Positions 1 to 13,479 are shown, numbered from the stretch's first letter. The stretch: 64,000 nucleotides of DNA from Acheta domesticus (GCA_031308135.1 JAHLJT010000631.1:225782451-225846450); one strand, 5' to 3'. Numbers and translations: made by a program. Notes: generated from the letters alone by a model not told the origin.

Positions 1-57
1 TGGGAGACTGAGGAGAAATTTCTCTCCGTTTCTGACAGAGTGATGAGGTAGGACAAA

Positions 58-440
58 ATGGGGATGATATTTGTTTTTTTGCTTCATTCTCTACACACAC
101 ACACTCTCTCACATACACACACACTCACTCTGTCACACATATACACACACTCACACTCTCTCTCACATACACACACACACTCTCTCACATATGCACACAT
201 TTACACTCTCCCTCATACATACACACTCTCTCACACACATACACACTCACACACTCTCTAATATGCACACACTCACAGTCTCTCATATGCACACACTCAC
301 TACACATTCTCTCATATGTGCACATACACACTCACACACTCTCATATGCACACCCACTCACTCACACACTCTGATATGCGCGCACACACATACGTACTCT
401 GTCACTCACACTCTCACTCATACACTCTCTCTATTTCTTT
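58..440. repeat. Compound CA/CT microsatellite
   Basis: An imperfect run of CACACA blocks alternating with CTCTCT and CATATG-like interruptions. Open frames in it are low-complexity His/Thr/Ser/Leu peptides created by the repeat, so it is not called as coding. Confidence 0.9.
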
Positions 441-689
441 CTTTCTATCCCCAAGAATTTGATTTCAAACCTGGAAGAATAGTAATCCATCTTTCCGGAA
501 GAACATGCCCATCCGTTCCCAAACCGTTCTTGAAAGGAAGAGAGACACGGACATCCGATACAACCGAGTGCACTTCCGTTCAGCAAATCACAGTCATATC
601 AAGTGCATGTTTCCTCTTCCGCGTGTTGCAAAGAGACGAATAATGTGTCATAGCAAGCCGCTACTTGTGTGTCACCCAAGTGCGTTGCC

Positions 690-1290
690 ATTTGCTCCTA
701 CCTGCGATTACTCGCGGTGGGGTTTCGACTTTCACGATTTCATCAACGGCGGGGACCGTCTCTTTCAGCGTCCCGTCCCTTGCCGTCCCGCCGTCCCGCC
801 GTCCCGCCGTCCCGCCGTCCCGCCGCCCCTCTCCGCCGCGACGGGCCGCCTAAGAAAGGCATTTCCAGGCAGGCGGCGTGTGGCGGCGGGAGGCAGGTTC
901 CCATTGCGGGCCGACCGCGGTGCGGCGCGGCGCGGCGCGGCGCGGCGCTCGCCCCCCTTTCCCGCCCGCGTCTGTTATGAGCACGGCTTGCTCAAGCGAA
1001 GCGGCCAGCGCCGCGGCGGCGGCGGCGGCGGCGGCGCGCGCACTTTCCTAGCGGCGGTGGCGGCGGCGGGGCTTCGCTTGCGGAGGTGGCGCAACGGATC
1101 GGCAGGGGGTGGGGGGAGGGGGAGGGGCGGCGTAACCGCCGGGGCCGGTGCGCGATCGCGGGCGCCGGGGACGCGGCCCGCGGGGCCATGCCGCTTCCAC
1201 GGCCGGCTCCCTCGCGGCGCACGGGAGGTGCTCCAATGGTCGTTCGCGATTGACGCTCAGCTCGGTTTGCTCATGCTGTTCTCTATTTGC
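690..1290. promoter_or_regulatory. GC-rich CpG island
   Basis: About 600 bp of very GC-rich, CpG-dense DNA within AT-rich sequence. It contains an octamer tandem repeat (GTCCCGCC, about five copies, near 784-823), a CGGCG pentamer repeat near 918-946, and a GGC triplet run near 1012-1035. Islands like this often mark promoters, and in this window the one near 12.5 kb does carry a first exon. Here no coding exon is recognisable, so a promoter role is an inference. Confidence 0.45.
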
Positions 1291-1394
1291 TGCTCGCTGC
1301 GTTTTCGTTGGTATAAATCTGTTGAAATCTATCCATTCTTTCTGTTTGGGGTAGTCTTCTTGATAACTTTGTAATGTCGCTCATTCATTTCTGT

Positions 1395-1685
1395 TATTAC
1401 CTACGTTTCTTCTTCTTCATCTTCTTCTTTTCGTAAACATTTTCCGATTTATTATTCTCCTGCTTCTATTCCTTCTTCTATTTCTTCTTCTTTTCTTCTT
1501 CATCTCATTCCTCTTCTTCTTCTTCTCATTTTTCTTCTTCTTCACATTTTTCTTCTTCATCTCATTCCTCTTCTTCTTCTTCTCATTTTTCTTCTTCTCA
1601 TTACTCTTCTACTTCTTCTCATTCCTCTTCTTCTTCTCATTTTTCTTTTTCTCATTCCTTTTCTTCTTCTCATTTTTCTTAGTTT
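1395..1685. repeat. Polypyrimidine TTC-rich tract
   Basis: About 290 bp of TTC/TTCTTC repeats broken by CATTCCTC and CATTTTTC units. The complementary strand is GAA-rich, which explains the Lys/Arg/Glu-rich open frames there. Confidence 0.85.
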
Positions 1686-1689
1686 TTCT

Positions 1690-4245
1690 TCTTTTATTTC
1701 CATGTGCGTACACGAATTTCCATGTAACGTACACGAACACCAACATACAACGGCCCCAGAAGGTCGAACTCTCGCAACAAAAGTGATCGTCGTCATATGC
1801 TGTTGCACCATGCTCCCAGATTTTCTCTTGCAAAGTTTTAATCATCCTGCTTTCCGTTTGATCTCAAATTGAACTTGTCATTAGCTATTCCCTTGAGGTG
1901 CTTTATACAGCGCAACTCCCCATATCATGAAGTTATGCAAATTGGCAATGGAAAAATTAGCTGATAACTAAGCCCCGAAAAACTAACGGATTATAATGCT
2001 TAAAGGACTAGTGTCTGACTTGTAGTTCTTTCCTATAGATACGTAGACATTAAATGCAATGGAAATAATAAAAATGTGAATCGTAATATGTGAAAATATG
2101 CAAAGTTCGAAATAATAAAAATAAATCACGTTTATTGTTCAGTGCAATACAGTTTTCCCAGTATCGTTTCTCGTCAAAACGTTCAAAGTGGTTGAATCAA
2201 GAGGCCTTGATTTCACTTGTTGGTTCTGAGAAATGCTGAACGTGTTACTGGATGACACACCACGTCCTTATCGTAGTTGGCCATCGTTCACCAAACGTTC
2301 AACATGAGACGATACGCGTTTGATGTGAGTTTTGAAGCATGAACAACACGATCTTTATTTTCTTAAACGCTTATTACTAGTAGCGGCTGATGTCACGATT
2401 TTCATCCTTGTATCTCTAACGACTTCCAAAATATACAAGAGCAGAGCTAGTTTATTTTAGAGCAACTTGATTGTGTACGTGAAGAATGAAACATTCCCTT
2501 CTACTGTTACTGTGTTCATTACTTTTCCCGTAGTTCGCAATTTTAGCGCAAATTACTCCAGTGATTCATATCTCAGGGACAAATAACTGCGGAAGTACGC
2601 ATTTCTCTTACGCATTTCATTATAACAGAAGCTTGTTCAACTTTCATCTGAGACATTATAATATATTGTGAAAAGCAAAACAAAAAAATATTACTAAAGG
2701 ACAGCATCTTTATACCATGCATCGTCATTCAAATCATTCTTCCTATCTTATACTTTCATTCGACCGACTTTCACATGGAATGAGAAAATGTTCCACACAA
2801 ATACATTTGGAGGAAAATTTGCATAGATTGTTCCCCCAAATTCTAAACATATGACCATTCCTAAAATTAAGTGATGAATGTTTTGTCACTCTGAAAATAT
2901 GCACTTGAATTTATTTTAATATACGCAGAAGTACTCCAGGCAGACTAGGGTCACATTGCGGTAGACCGTACGATGACCGAGCGACAAGGACAATACTCGA
3001 TTTAGTCTTATAAGCATCCCTCTCAGACAGAATAATATATTTACCATTCGACCCAGTAAATATACTTGGAAATTAATTTTTGTATTTCAAACTTTATTAT
3101 GATCTCATTTTAAATCATATCAAAGATTTCCAGTTAAAATATGAAAAAATAGACATTCTGTTGAGTTTTTTTCGAATATTTAATTTTAAAATCGAAGATT
3201 AAAGTGTTCAATAATTGCCTCGAAATTACAATCCAGAATGAGTTCAAAACATTTTCAGTAAATTTGAAAACAATTGTTGAACCGAAAATCCCTGATTTAA
3301 ATTTGAAAACTACTCGCATTTTGACTCTGAACAATTCCTCAAATTTGTCCCCTCAATCCTGATCAGCTTGCTCGACAGCATCCTTAACAGCATGCTCTCA
3401 GAGGAAATGCTCGTTACTGAGTCAGGTTGAAGCCTCCCGAGTTTTTTAAAATTATTTTTATTGTTCGAATGTTGAGTACATGCTCCAGTAACTTTAATTT
3501 TCTCACACGTATTTGAAATGACTAATAGTTAACTTTAATTATCTAAAACTAATAATATTCTTACTACAACTTTGGTTTAGGATACTCATTGAGCACCTAC
3601 GCTTAGTCAACAACGGAAAATATATGAAGGAAGGCTTGTAACAGATATTTATTTCGGATTCGGGTCGCAAAATTGTTGAAAGTGACTAGGTTGTAGGGGA
3701 CTATTTGATTTATTGAAGATATATTTCAATAGAAATTCGCCTCCGAAGTGCGTGCTGCAGAGGAATATTCTGAAATAATTTCTGAAGAGAGGGCCAATTT
3801 TAGTTCGGAACATCCCACTAGATATCCCTAAAGCACCAAATTCTTTAAAAAAATTAATTAAAAATGTATTCATAATAGTAATACTCTATGGATGTGTCAC
3901 GGTCTCAGGACAACCAGATTCTATCTGATATTTTTCGCAAAACTGACATCAAAAGCAAACGCACAGAAAACCTTCAACGAACAAAATGACATAACTTTTT
4001 GAGCGTCATTACTACACACCACGAGACTTTACTACTACCCTGAAAAATTTCCTCCAAGTCGAATAATTTGAAATTCTGAGGTCGCGATATGGTCCTTTTT
4101 AAAAATTTATTTATCTTAGATCGCTTTAAATCAAAAAGATCATCAATGATCTATAGAGAATTTACATTTATGTAGTGTCATGTGTCCAACAGGTTAGGCA
4201 TAAGTTTAAATATGGTGCTTATTTTTAATAAATTGGGTACAATCA
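1690..4245. other. AT-rich DNA, nothing recognised
   Basis: No coding region, repeat family or RNA gene was recognised here. Short open frames have AT-driven composition and no family resemblance. Confidence 0.5.
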
Positions 4246-4249
4246 TTGC

Positions 4250-4732
4250 GTGAATTTAGCCCAGTGCCAGCATTGCCGTTTTCCCTGCAGCCTCTCTAAC
4301 CGGGAGATCCTAGAGTTCGAGTCCCGACAGCTGGACTGACTTTCGACAATAGCTATTTATCTAGGTCGAATGCGGTCGCTGGCTGGAGGAGAATTCCAGA
4401 GACGGGCTGCTTTGATCGGTGGTTTGCTATGGTTTCTCCGTGCAGGACCGTAAACAAACGGCCCTTGGACCGCGCGCGATTTTTCCTTCCCCTTCCTTGT
4501 CCTATCCTCTCCCATCACATCTCCCGTACAGACTTACATGTTCTACTCTGCAACCCGTATCGGAGCTTAGAGTTTGTTCCAGCTGGGATAGTGCCCCGTT
4601 GGGGGAGATACCTGGGAGAGGGCCCCCAAACTCGACGTGCAGTTCAGACCCATCGGGAAAGGAGCGGGAAGGCGTTGGTACCCAGCGGCATAATAATCAT
4701 CGCCACCTCCGGTTGACTGATTGTTAGGTGAT
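4250..4732 (+). mobile_element. SINE family A copy
   Basis: A tRNA-derived SINE. Its head has a B-box-like AGTTCGAGTCC after an ACCGGGAG(A/G)TCC motif. The body has the family marks: GGAGGAGAATTC, the GGACCGCGCGCGAT block, a CCTTCC..CCTTGTCCTATCCTC pyrimidine stretch, a GGGGGAGATACCTGG block and a 3' ATCATCGCCACCTCC block. The copy is diverged and lacks a clean tail. It lies tail-to-tail with the next copy. Confidence 0.85.
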
Positions 4733-5250
4733 TATGAGCCCGTCGACGGCTAAGGTTATTAGTCCCGTAAGTGTAGTGCATTTCCTCCTCTGGAGGTGGC
4801 GGCGGTCTTCCCCTGCTGGATGGTGAGATCCGGCGCTAACGTACCGTCGCGGCGGCTAGCGAGGTTTTCCCCAACCAGGTATCTCCCATTAGTGAGACAC
4901 CGCCCTAGCCATAACAAGTTCTAAGCTCCCGACCAGTCTCCAGGCATATGTTGTAGTGTGTGTGTGTAAGATAGGGTTGAGGATCGGTCATGGGAAGAGG
5001 AAGGAATGATCGCGCGCGGTCCGTGGCCCGTTTGTAGGGGTACTGCTCCGGCATTCTCCTGGTGTTGCACGGAGAAACCACGGAAAACTCCTGATCACAG
5101 CAGCCGGCCGCTAGAATTCTCCTGCAGACAGCGGCTGAATTGGACTTAATTATGGAGCTAGTGCCGAAAATGTTGCCACCGTCGGAACTCGCATCTAGGA
5201 CCTCCCGGTCAGAGGTATCGTAGTGACGACAGTTGATGCCACCTCTGGAT
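4733..5250 (-). mobile_element. SINE family A copy, inverted
   Basis: Reverse-complement copy of the same SINE, running from the 3' block (GTAAGTGTAGTGCA near 4768) back to the tRNA-like head (ACCTCCCGGTCAGAGG near 5200). Its 3' end abuts the 3' end of the preceding plus-strand copy. A short 3'-end fragment of a further plus-strand copy (ATGGGATTAATGACC, then CAGTTGACG) follows at about 5250-5290. Confidence 0.85.
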
Positions 5251-5284
5251 TCACGACACTAATGGGATTAATGACCATACCAGT

Positions 5285-5560
5285 TGACGTTGCTCGAGCG
5301 CCGAGGCCCCGCGCGACGTGGTTGGTCGTGCCGCGCTCCCGGGAGTCGTTGTTCTGAGCCTGAGCACTTTCTCGGCGCGGTTTTGCGTACGCATGCTGGT
5401 CGCGACCTTTTCCAACACTCAGCGTTTTCAAAGTGGGCTAGCCGCCCGACCAAGATGCCTAACGTAGGCTGCGCTTCTAAGAAGTGCTCGCGCGGTAAAA
5501 GCAAACGCCTCATGTAGGTCGGCTGCGCAAAGCGCCTTTCAGAGACGATCCGGCTCCTCG
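5285..5560. other. Short GC-rich segment
   Basis: A moderately GC- and CpG-rich stretch directly after the SINE pair. Open frames exist on both strands without family resemblance. It could be a small CpG island or an old repeat; no gene is called. Confidence 0.3.
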
Positions 5561-8500
5561 CGGCCGTTTGTTTGTTTGTGAAAGTGTAGGCGTGTTTTCA
5601 TTTTTCAGGCGAAGAATACTCGGGATGCACGTATGCGACAATGAGTGAAGTTTATCGTTTGAATGACATATTGTGTAAATACCACTTTCGTACTGGGTGT
5701 TATACTTTAAATGAAAGAAAAACGTTGCTGAGCTATGTTCTCATGAGCACTTTTACTGTATGTCATTAAAAAGTTATTCAAACTTGCATTTACGAAAAAA
5801 ACACCAGTTAATCGGAGTAAAACACTACATTAATGAAATGCAATGAGTACAATTTACTTCTCTTTATGAACAACCCTCCTTTCTTAAAATAATTGCATTA
5901 TAAATATGCGAATAAATGGACCTTACTGGCTTTTTAACAAAATAAAAGAGCCGTCTTCGTGTATTTATAGCTCGTACTGTACTTTTATAAAAGTAGAGAA
6001 AAGAAATAAACATTAATAAACTTCATTTCGACGTAGTATCCTGCGTGTTGTCAGAATAATGATTTCTTACACAATGAACTAATTGGCCATTCATTCTTTG
6101 GTCAAGTTGATACGTTGATGCGTTGATTCGTCGGTATCGTCGATATTATAGATTATCGTTTCAAATTATATTTTTGCACGCCTTTTACAAGTATTATATT
6201 TAGACAATTATGTCGTACTGTATTGTAGGTAATGTCGTCACCATTATCATCATCGTCTTCGACAAGATAGTGTCTGATCAGTTTTCCAATTTTCCAGCTT
6301 TTAAAATTAACCCTTTCATATTACTTGTCGGCGTTCATTTTGATCTCCTGTGGCTTTATATGAATATACCTTTTTTATCAAACCTGTTATTATGAGCGTG
6401 GACGTGGAAAATGACGAAAGAGATAACCCATGTCTTGGGATAATACAAGAAACGTCTTTCAATGCAGAAAGCTACATGCAGTACATTTTTTTCTGTAATT
6501 AAAAAAGTAAGAACATGTACTTCATTAATGGTTTGGGTAATCTACTCCACCCCCACAAGTTTTCTGCCACAATCAGAATGCATTTTTCTCAATACGAATA
6601 TTAGGACGTTTTTACGTTGATAATGTCTACAGGCTCCGTTGTTGGTTAATTTCGAAAATCCTAACAAATCCGCAAAATTTCAGTCTCAATAAACGGATTG
6701 TAGACGTTCTGAACATCGTGCCGCTAGCACACCTCAGGGCAATTCTTTTTCTCGAAATCTCGAAGATATTGGCAAAAGGACTGATATCATACACGAATAT
6801 AGTTGAAAGGAGAGAATTAATGTTGTGGTTCTAGTTTATAGCTAGAGTTTGTTGCTTTGATTTCACGTGTCTAACTAGCTCCTGTACCAAACCACGAATC
6901 GTAATCATCTTTCACATTCTTGAGTTTTCTTATGTAATACATATTTAGCTTCTGCTTCCGGAAATGATGTGGGCTGAGTGTGCGTGAGAAAAGAGAGTTA
7001 CCCATTTCCTTTTACAAACTTCCTTGGGGTCGGAATGTTACTTCAGCAAGGGAGCTTAGTTCTCCACACTATTATTACTTTAATCTTCGTGTGCTCATTA
7101 CATTAAGATTTCTTGTCTTGTTTAAATTGGCGAAGTCATAGCAAAATAATGATAACGCACAAATTAAAAAATAACAAAAAATTTAAAATTTTATACTTTC
7201 TCTAAAAAAATCGTTATAATCCAAACCCTGTTTAAAACTTGTGTACGCAAGATAATAAATTAATAGATTTACCCAATCCTTATTTTTTATTGGGTTTAAA
7301 AAGTTACAAAAATAAAAATTATCACTATGTTCCCCCGATTCTTTCAATGTGTTTCTAATTGGATCAACGTGGACCAACTAAAATATTCAAGAAAAATGAT
7401 TTTCCCGTGGAATTTATTTCTTCATGCTAACTCTCACGCACTCTCACTCGACATTCTGGGGCATCAAGTCAATGACCGACATTTGAACTTACAGAGAATT
7501 CTTTGTGTATTATCTAAATCTTTATAATGTTATACTACTTCCTGCTCACTGTTATTATACGCGTTCTCTGGTTAAAAAGATCAATTATTTCTTGATGTTG
7601 AAGTCTAATAAATAGGTTTAGTGTAAAATATGAATTATCCAATCCACAGAAAGTACAATGCAAGAATGGATATGACTATGTAATATTTGTCAAAGTCCCA
7701 AATATTCAGGAACAAAAGGAGATAATTAGAAACAATTATTTAAATGCTATACTCATAAACATATAAAGAAATTTGAAACTCGAAACCTCATTAATATGGT
7801 AAAGAATCTGCAACAAATGAAATAGAATAGGAACAAAAACTTGTTTCGTAATGAACGAATATTGACAATCGAATAGGTTTTTATCATTTCAGTTATTTCA
7901 TGTCGCAATGCATAATTGTTAAGCGTCTTTCTCGAATCTTCATTATTTCTTAAAGCCTACTTTCGAGTAAATTTTATTAGACACTTAGTTTTGATATCTG
8001 GTATTTAAGACTAATGAGGCAACGTAACGCTTCGTTCCTTTTCTGGTTCTAATGTAATTCTGATGTAATGCTATTAATGTAATTCTCATAAAAATGTGTC
8101 TTTCTCCATAACGAAAGCGAAAGATAAGTGTTTGACTCTACGTCCAACGGAGGTCACTGTAATAATACGTTCAATTTTGGAACACATCTGGGTGGTCCTG
8201 CACGCCAAAAACATATGAAAACTGATGCCGAAAGAATAATAAGATTGCTTTGAAGTGATCAATTTCACAACTTCCTCAGTTTCCAACAATTTTTGTCTTG
8301 ACTTATAAATACGTTGTTCTACGTACTTTTGTATACAGATGAATTTGTAATCCCGTGATCGAGTGATAATGGGATGTCACATTTTCAATTAATTGTAATG
8401 AAGGGCCCCGGAATATGCTCGCGAGGTATATAGAAGCAAGGCTTCGTATTGAGCGAAGACCACAATTTGAACAATACCATGTTGAAATTTTTGGTTCACA

Positions 8501-11200
8501 CTGGATGATGGGCAGAATACCCAGGTTTTTCTTTTTGGTCTCAGATTCCATCCTGGAAGTGTCTTATTGTTACTGATATTGCTACTGAAATCGCGACTCT
8601 ACGAAGAACTATCACACTGACCAACGGACTGATAGAGATCTAGGAAACTGCATAAACGTTACAGAAAATGCTTTGGGTATAAAGTGGCACCATGGAATAA
8701 ATCTACTTGGAAAATGGAACATTTAGAAGGAATTAATGTTGTTCCTATCGGATCTTTTGTGGCGTACCTAAGCGTGCTCTTTTTGTTAAGGCAGTGGAAC
8801 AACTCCGTTTATCATTATGGTTAATTGTTAGACATTCCTCTATTTCATCTGAAAGAATAATTCAAACTTTAAAAAATTGTATCCGTATATATAAATTGCA
8901 GATTCGGAGAGAAAATATGTTTTATTTTTATTATTTGAAGACATTTTACAAGCATCTGAAAAATTCTATTCTCTCCTTCCCAGAACTCCAATCTTCAAAC
9001 TAGGACAAACGGCACATCATCCTTCTTGCATTAAATCTAAATTTCCCCAAAACCTTTTCTAGCCACCATAAATGATAAAACCACGTTTCCCTTCTACCAC
9101 AAATTTCCTCTCTCTACCTTAATTATTAAATTAAATGGGCCAAAGTTAGGAAAAAACTACAAAAATAGTGAAAGGCTTTTTCACAGAGATCTGAATTCCC
9201 CTGAGGAGTCAGAAATATGCACTGTAAGGGTTTGTATCTTTAAAAAAAGACTGAATGGCATAAGTAGAATGGGAAGTAATTTTTTTTAATTGAAGAAAAT
9301 CAGAAGCGTTCCGGAATCACCGCCCTTTGTTTTAGTCGTAGGGAGACGTTTCATCCCAGCACTCTTGACCGTGAGCATTGCCAATGGACGACTGAAAGCG
9401 GCAGAAGCCCTCCCCCCCTCAAAAAATTGGCTCCTCTCATGCCCTTGACACTCACACGTGTACAAATTCAGAAGATGTTTTTTATTGATTCCACAGTTGA
9501 TTTATTAACAATAGATTTTATGGTATTTGAGGAAAACATTGTTGGAAGATTCTTGGGACAGTCTCCTTAATGCTATTCAAATAAAAATGTTATTCACTGC
9601 GACGATAAAAGCGATTCTTTAATTTTCGACAGGCAAATTCTAACACATTTTGCGAAATAACTTTATGAAAGATCTATTATCAAATCGTTTTCTTGCGAAA
9701 GTCTATCACAGAACTTAGGTGTCAAATAGATGTTATGTAGCGTAATACTGACGCAGTGGCAATATTTTCAAGTAAGTGTCACGCGGTAAACACGATTATT
9801 GTAAGCTGGAATTGACAGAACACACATCACTATTGCGCACATTAAAATAGTGCGAAATTTTGACAGGATATGGCAAATCGTTTTCAATATGGTTTATTAG
9901 CATTTCACGAATTGTTGTGATATTATCACTTAAGCACTATTCTTTACAAAAAATAAACATCTGTAGTTACAAATATTTGATGTAAAGTTCAACTTTATTG
10001 AATACAAAGAATTTCGTTCAATTCGTATTCGGAGTTTGAATACAAACAATTTGTTTAGTCCTCAACTTGCTCTAAGAAGCTTTAAAATGAATCGGTATGC
10101 TAAGTTGTAACTCAAACAACGCCAGGTTTCTTTGCTTTTGAAGTGTATAACTGGAATCAAGAGAAGAGTCGGGGATTTCCTGAAAAGAATTGACTATGAA
10201 GTACAAATATTTTGTAACTAAGAAGAATTTTGTGCCAATGTTACTAATCACGAATACAAACAATTTTTTCAAAAGAAAATTGTTTTAGGAGAAAATATCA
10301 AGGCATTAAACCAGTCAGTGAATAGGCAGTGGAAAATAAAAGTTTGTCATTAAATACGTGGACATTTTCCTGAATTATTTAGATTTGACTTCATGTTACA
10401 TTCTTTTTTTTAATTCGTCCATTTTTATCGCAGATATTTTCGAAATAAAAGGTACATTAATGAAAATGCAAAGTTTCGTTTCTGACAACTGAGGGATTAA
10501 TACATTAAAGTAACTTCTTAAAAAGTTAAATTTCGATAATTTAATGTTTTACGAATATTTTTTGTTGAATTCTCATCTTTAACTCATTATGAAACAATGA
10601 GTATCACAAATAGAATTTCATTTCAAATTATCGATTATCTCCGAAGTTAATAAAAGAATAGGAAGTTATTATAGTTATTAATATCATTAAGGTGATAATC
10701 AGCACACCACAGACGCGATTTAAATAGTGTCTTTTTTGTGTTATCAGCCGCGTGTCGTCCAATCTTTTTCGTAATATCGTCTTGTTATAAGACAAATCAT
10801 GTAAAAAATACAATTTCTTGGAATAAGTATAGTCATAAATAATATTTTGCTACGCTCATTTGTTTCGATTGTTCTCAACAGATGCCAAACTTAAATCCTT
10901 AACATACGCTAACCGTTAAGGGTAGTTTTTTGTTCCTCTGTGGGTTGCGTCGATAGGTCGTCGGTAGATACAATGTAAATATAAAAAATATATTTTCTAA
11001 CTTGATCTACTGATCGGTTAGAAGAGAGAAGTGAATTTTCCAAACACTTCTCACAATTCTCGGGAAAACAATATGTATAAACCAGAGAACTGAAAGACAA
11101 AACTTGCGGAGGAAATACAGGAGTTACGTCTAATTGTTAAAGGTCGACCATTAATGGATCTGTGACGACGCCAGAAGAGGATCTGAAAATGTGACGAAGC
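5561..11200. other. AT-rich DNA, nothing recognised
   Basis: About 5.6 kb with no recognisable exon, RNA gene or known repeat. If the exon at 12.2 kb starts a gene running towards lower coordinates, this is probably part of its first intron. I searched it by eye for downstream NRF-family exons and found none. Confidence 0.45.
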
Positions 11201-11947
11201 GCTCGCGATGCCTTGAACGAAGTTAAACTGACCCTGTTGTTGGGGTGCGATTCGTGTCTTCCGCGCGTGGGAATGTGCGCGTTCAGCATACTTGTGGCGG
11301 TCGCCTCGCCAGCGGCCCCCTGCGAGCAACGCACCGCCTGCGCGACCGCTGCTGGCCCCGCACCTCGCTTTCAATTCACCTCTGCTCTTCCCATTTCACG
11401 CTAGTTAATGAAATAATTTAATGAAGTAACAATGGATATATATTGGCGTATCAGAATAAATGGGACACTTAAAATTAAATTTAAGGTGACGATTCGAAAA
11501 AAAAAAATGGGTGTTCCTCAGGGATGTCTTAAAAATGTTCTTCTAATCAAAGTCGTACGGGATTCAGTCATATGCAATGTGATCATATGTGATATGAAAT
11601 TTTAGAATGTAAAGACGAAGTTTCTTTAAATATTCATATTAAGCAGCTGTCGTGCAAGTTGACAAATCTTATTTTTCAAATTTTCAAACATTTTAATATG
11701 TAAAAATGTTATTAAGTCTTCAAGATTCTCAAATTTTCAATATTAAATAGTATGTCCTTATTTTACCGTTTCAGGTTTTTTCTGAACAATTTCGTTCCTT
11801 ACGAACTTGAAATATCGTTCCGAACACTTCACAACACAGTCGCACACATTCTTCGTTTCACATCCTCCGTAAACTCAAAATATCATCGGACACTTTTTAG
11901 CCAACTTTCACACTTTGAACTGGACCTTTGCCGTTCTTGCTACTTAC

Positions 11948-12224
11948 TTCGTAACGCCCAGAGGGTGAAGTTCTGCATGCCCTCGAGCACGATGGCAGCC
12001 TGTCGCCGACACTCGGCGTTGGGCACTTCCTCTAGGGCGGCGGCGATCTCCCGCACGATCACCCCCATAGGCGGCAGGCTACCGCCCCCGGGGACGGCCG
12101 GCGGCATTAGCGGCGGCGGCGGCGGCGGGGCGCGTGCGGGGGCGGCGGGGGCGGCCGCGGGGGCGGGCTGCACGGCGGCGGCGCCGGTCGCCACCGCGCA
12201 CAGCGTCAGCAGCAGCGACAGCAT
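11948..12224 (-). CDS. First coding exon of an NRF-6-like acyltransferase (gene 2)
   Basis: The reading starts at the Met at 12224 because a classic signal peptide follows (MLSLLLTLCAVATGAAA). After it come a Pro/Ala-rich linker and a segment with a conserved Cys (NAECRRQAAIVLEGMQNFTL, then WALR). This matches the start of the NRF domain that precedes the acyltransferase-3 domain in the NRF-6 family. The exon ends at a consensus donor: GTAAGT begins at 11947, phase 1 after CGA A. NRF-6-type proteins are multi-pass membrane proteins with an extracellular or lumenal NRF domain. They were first described in C. elegans fluoxetine resistance and yolk or lipid transport; the insect function is mostly unknown. 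The same frame stays open upstream to a Met at 12476, which would add 84 low-complexity residues (poly-Ala, Pro-rich). I favour the signal-peptide Met. No later exon is visible down to position 1. Family assignment rests on a short segment. Confidence 0.7.
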
Positions 12225-12593
12225 GGGGGAGCGGCGCGGCTGTGGCGGCGACGGCGGCGGGAGCACGGAGCGGCGGCGGCGCAGCGCGGTCGACGCCGAG
12301 GACGACTGCGAGGGCGGGGGCGTGGGCGTGGGCGGGGGCGCGCCGGACGGGGGCGGCGGGGGCGGCGAGCGCCGGTGCACGCGCGTCGCGGCGGAGGTGG
12401 CGGCGGCGGCTGCGGCGGTGGCAGCGGCGGCGGCCGCGGCGGCGGCGGCCGCCGAGATGGGCGCCGGGGTGATCATGGGGGCGGCGCGCGCGGTGCCCGG
12501 TGCGCGCTGGACTAAACCGTCACGCCGTCGCGACGCCGCTTACACCTCGCGGAGCGCGCGCCCGCCTGCCCGCGCGGGCGGCGGCGGCGGCGC

Positions 12594-12625
<32 letters not shown>

Positions 12626-12628
12626 GCG

Positions 12629-12668
<40 letters not shown>

Positions 12669-12955
12669 CGGTGGCGGCGGTGGCGGCGGCGGCGGCAGCC
12701 CCGCGAAGAAAGTGAAAGCGCCCACGTGGTCGCGCCGGCCCCTTCCGCTGCGCCGGCTTGCAAGAGAATACCGGAGGTGGGAGAAAACCATTTTCGAGGC
12801 TGCTCGAGAGATGCGATGCCTACTCGTGGAACGGAGACGGAGATCTTTTTTCCAGGGCGGCGGTCGCGCCTGAGAAAGTATTTATCCAATGGTTTCGTAA
12901 CAGCGCACGGAGAAAGGGCTTTCGCTGCCTGTGCACAGCACTTGGAGGACATATG
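12225..12955 (-). promoter_or_regulatory. CpG island, probable 5' UTR/promoter of gene 2
   Basis: An extremely GC-rich, CpG-dense block directly upstream of the signal-peptide exon on the minus strand. It continues into the exon itself. Low-complexity frames (poly-Ala, poly-Pro, poly-Gly) appear on both strands. Position and composition fit a promoter and 5' UTR island; the transcription start cannot be placed by eye. Confidence 0.55.
12583..12695 (-). repeat. GGC/GCC trinucleotide tract
   Basis: About 110 bp of nearly uninterrupted GGC with some GGT and one GAC (plus strand), so GCC on the gene strand. It lies roughly 360-470 bp upstream of the favoured start codon of gene 2 and would be in the 5' UTR or promoter. 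Confidence 0.85.
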
Positions 12956-13479
12956 ATTCTGGATGTTTTTTGTTTAAGTTCTTTTAGGCTCTTATTGAGC
13001 TTTATTTTTATTTTTTATCAGAAAAGTATTCTGTTTTTTTATTTTTATAATTCCTTTAATTTTTTATAGATTTTTGTGAAATCTATTCTTCTTCCCAAAT
13101 CATATTTCCTATTCTCCTGTCCTTGAGATTTGCTAATTTTCATTTGACTACATTCTAAACTAAATCATGAATATTTGACTTCTGAGAGCGTTACCCTCTT
13201 TACTTGAATTACGGCGAATGACCTACATGAAGAAGTGAGATTACAATTTGCCTATAAATTACAAACTTTCGTTTTTAGCATCATCTCAATAATGTGCGCT
13301 ACTCTCCGCAAATGAGTGTTCCTCGTCAAAGGCACGACTTCTTTTATAATGTACTGCCCATGGCAGATCTCGATAAGTGGGACGCGAATTACCTCCCTTC
13401 CTCGACGCGAAGGGAGAGATCACCGCGGCCCGCTAGTGCCCCATCCCGGGCGCGAGTAAAAAACAGTGGCGGCAGCCGG

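Noticed and set aside
505..1374. 289-codon plus-strand frame across the GC island
   Set aside because: Low-complexity Arg/Gly/Pro composition caused by GC richness. It starts in AT-rich DNA, has no domain, and no splice-bounded structure is visible.
1..11940. Search for later exons of gene 2
   Set aside because: No NRF-domain or acyltransferase-3 motif was found on the minus strand here; the exons probably lie outside the window.
11752..12873. 373-codon plus-strand frame
   Set aside because: It is antisense to the signal-peptide exon and the GGC tract; its poly-Gly/Ala runs are a shadow of the repeats.
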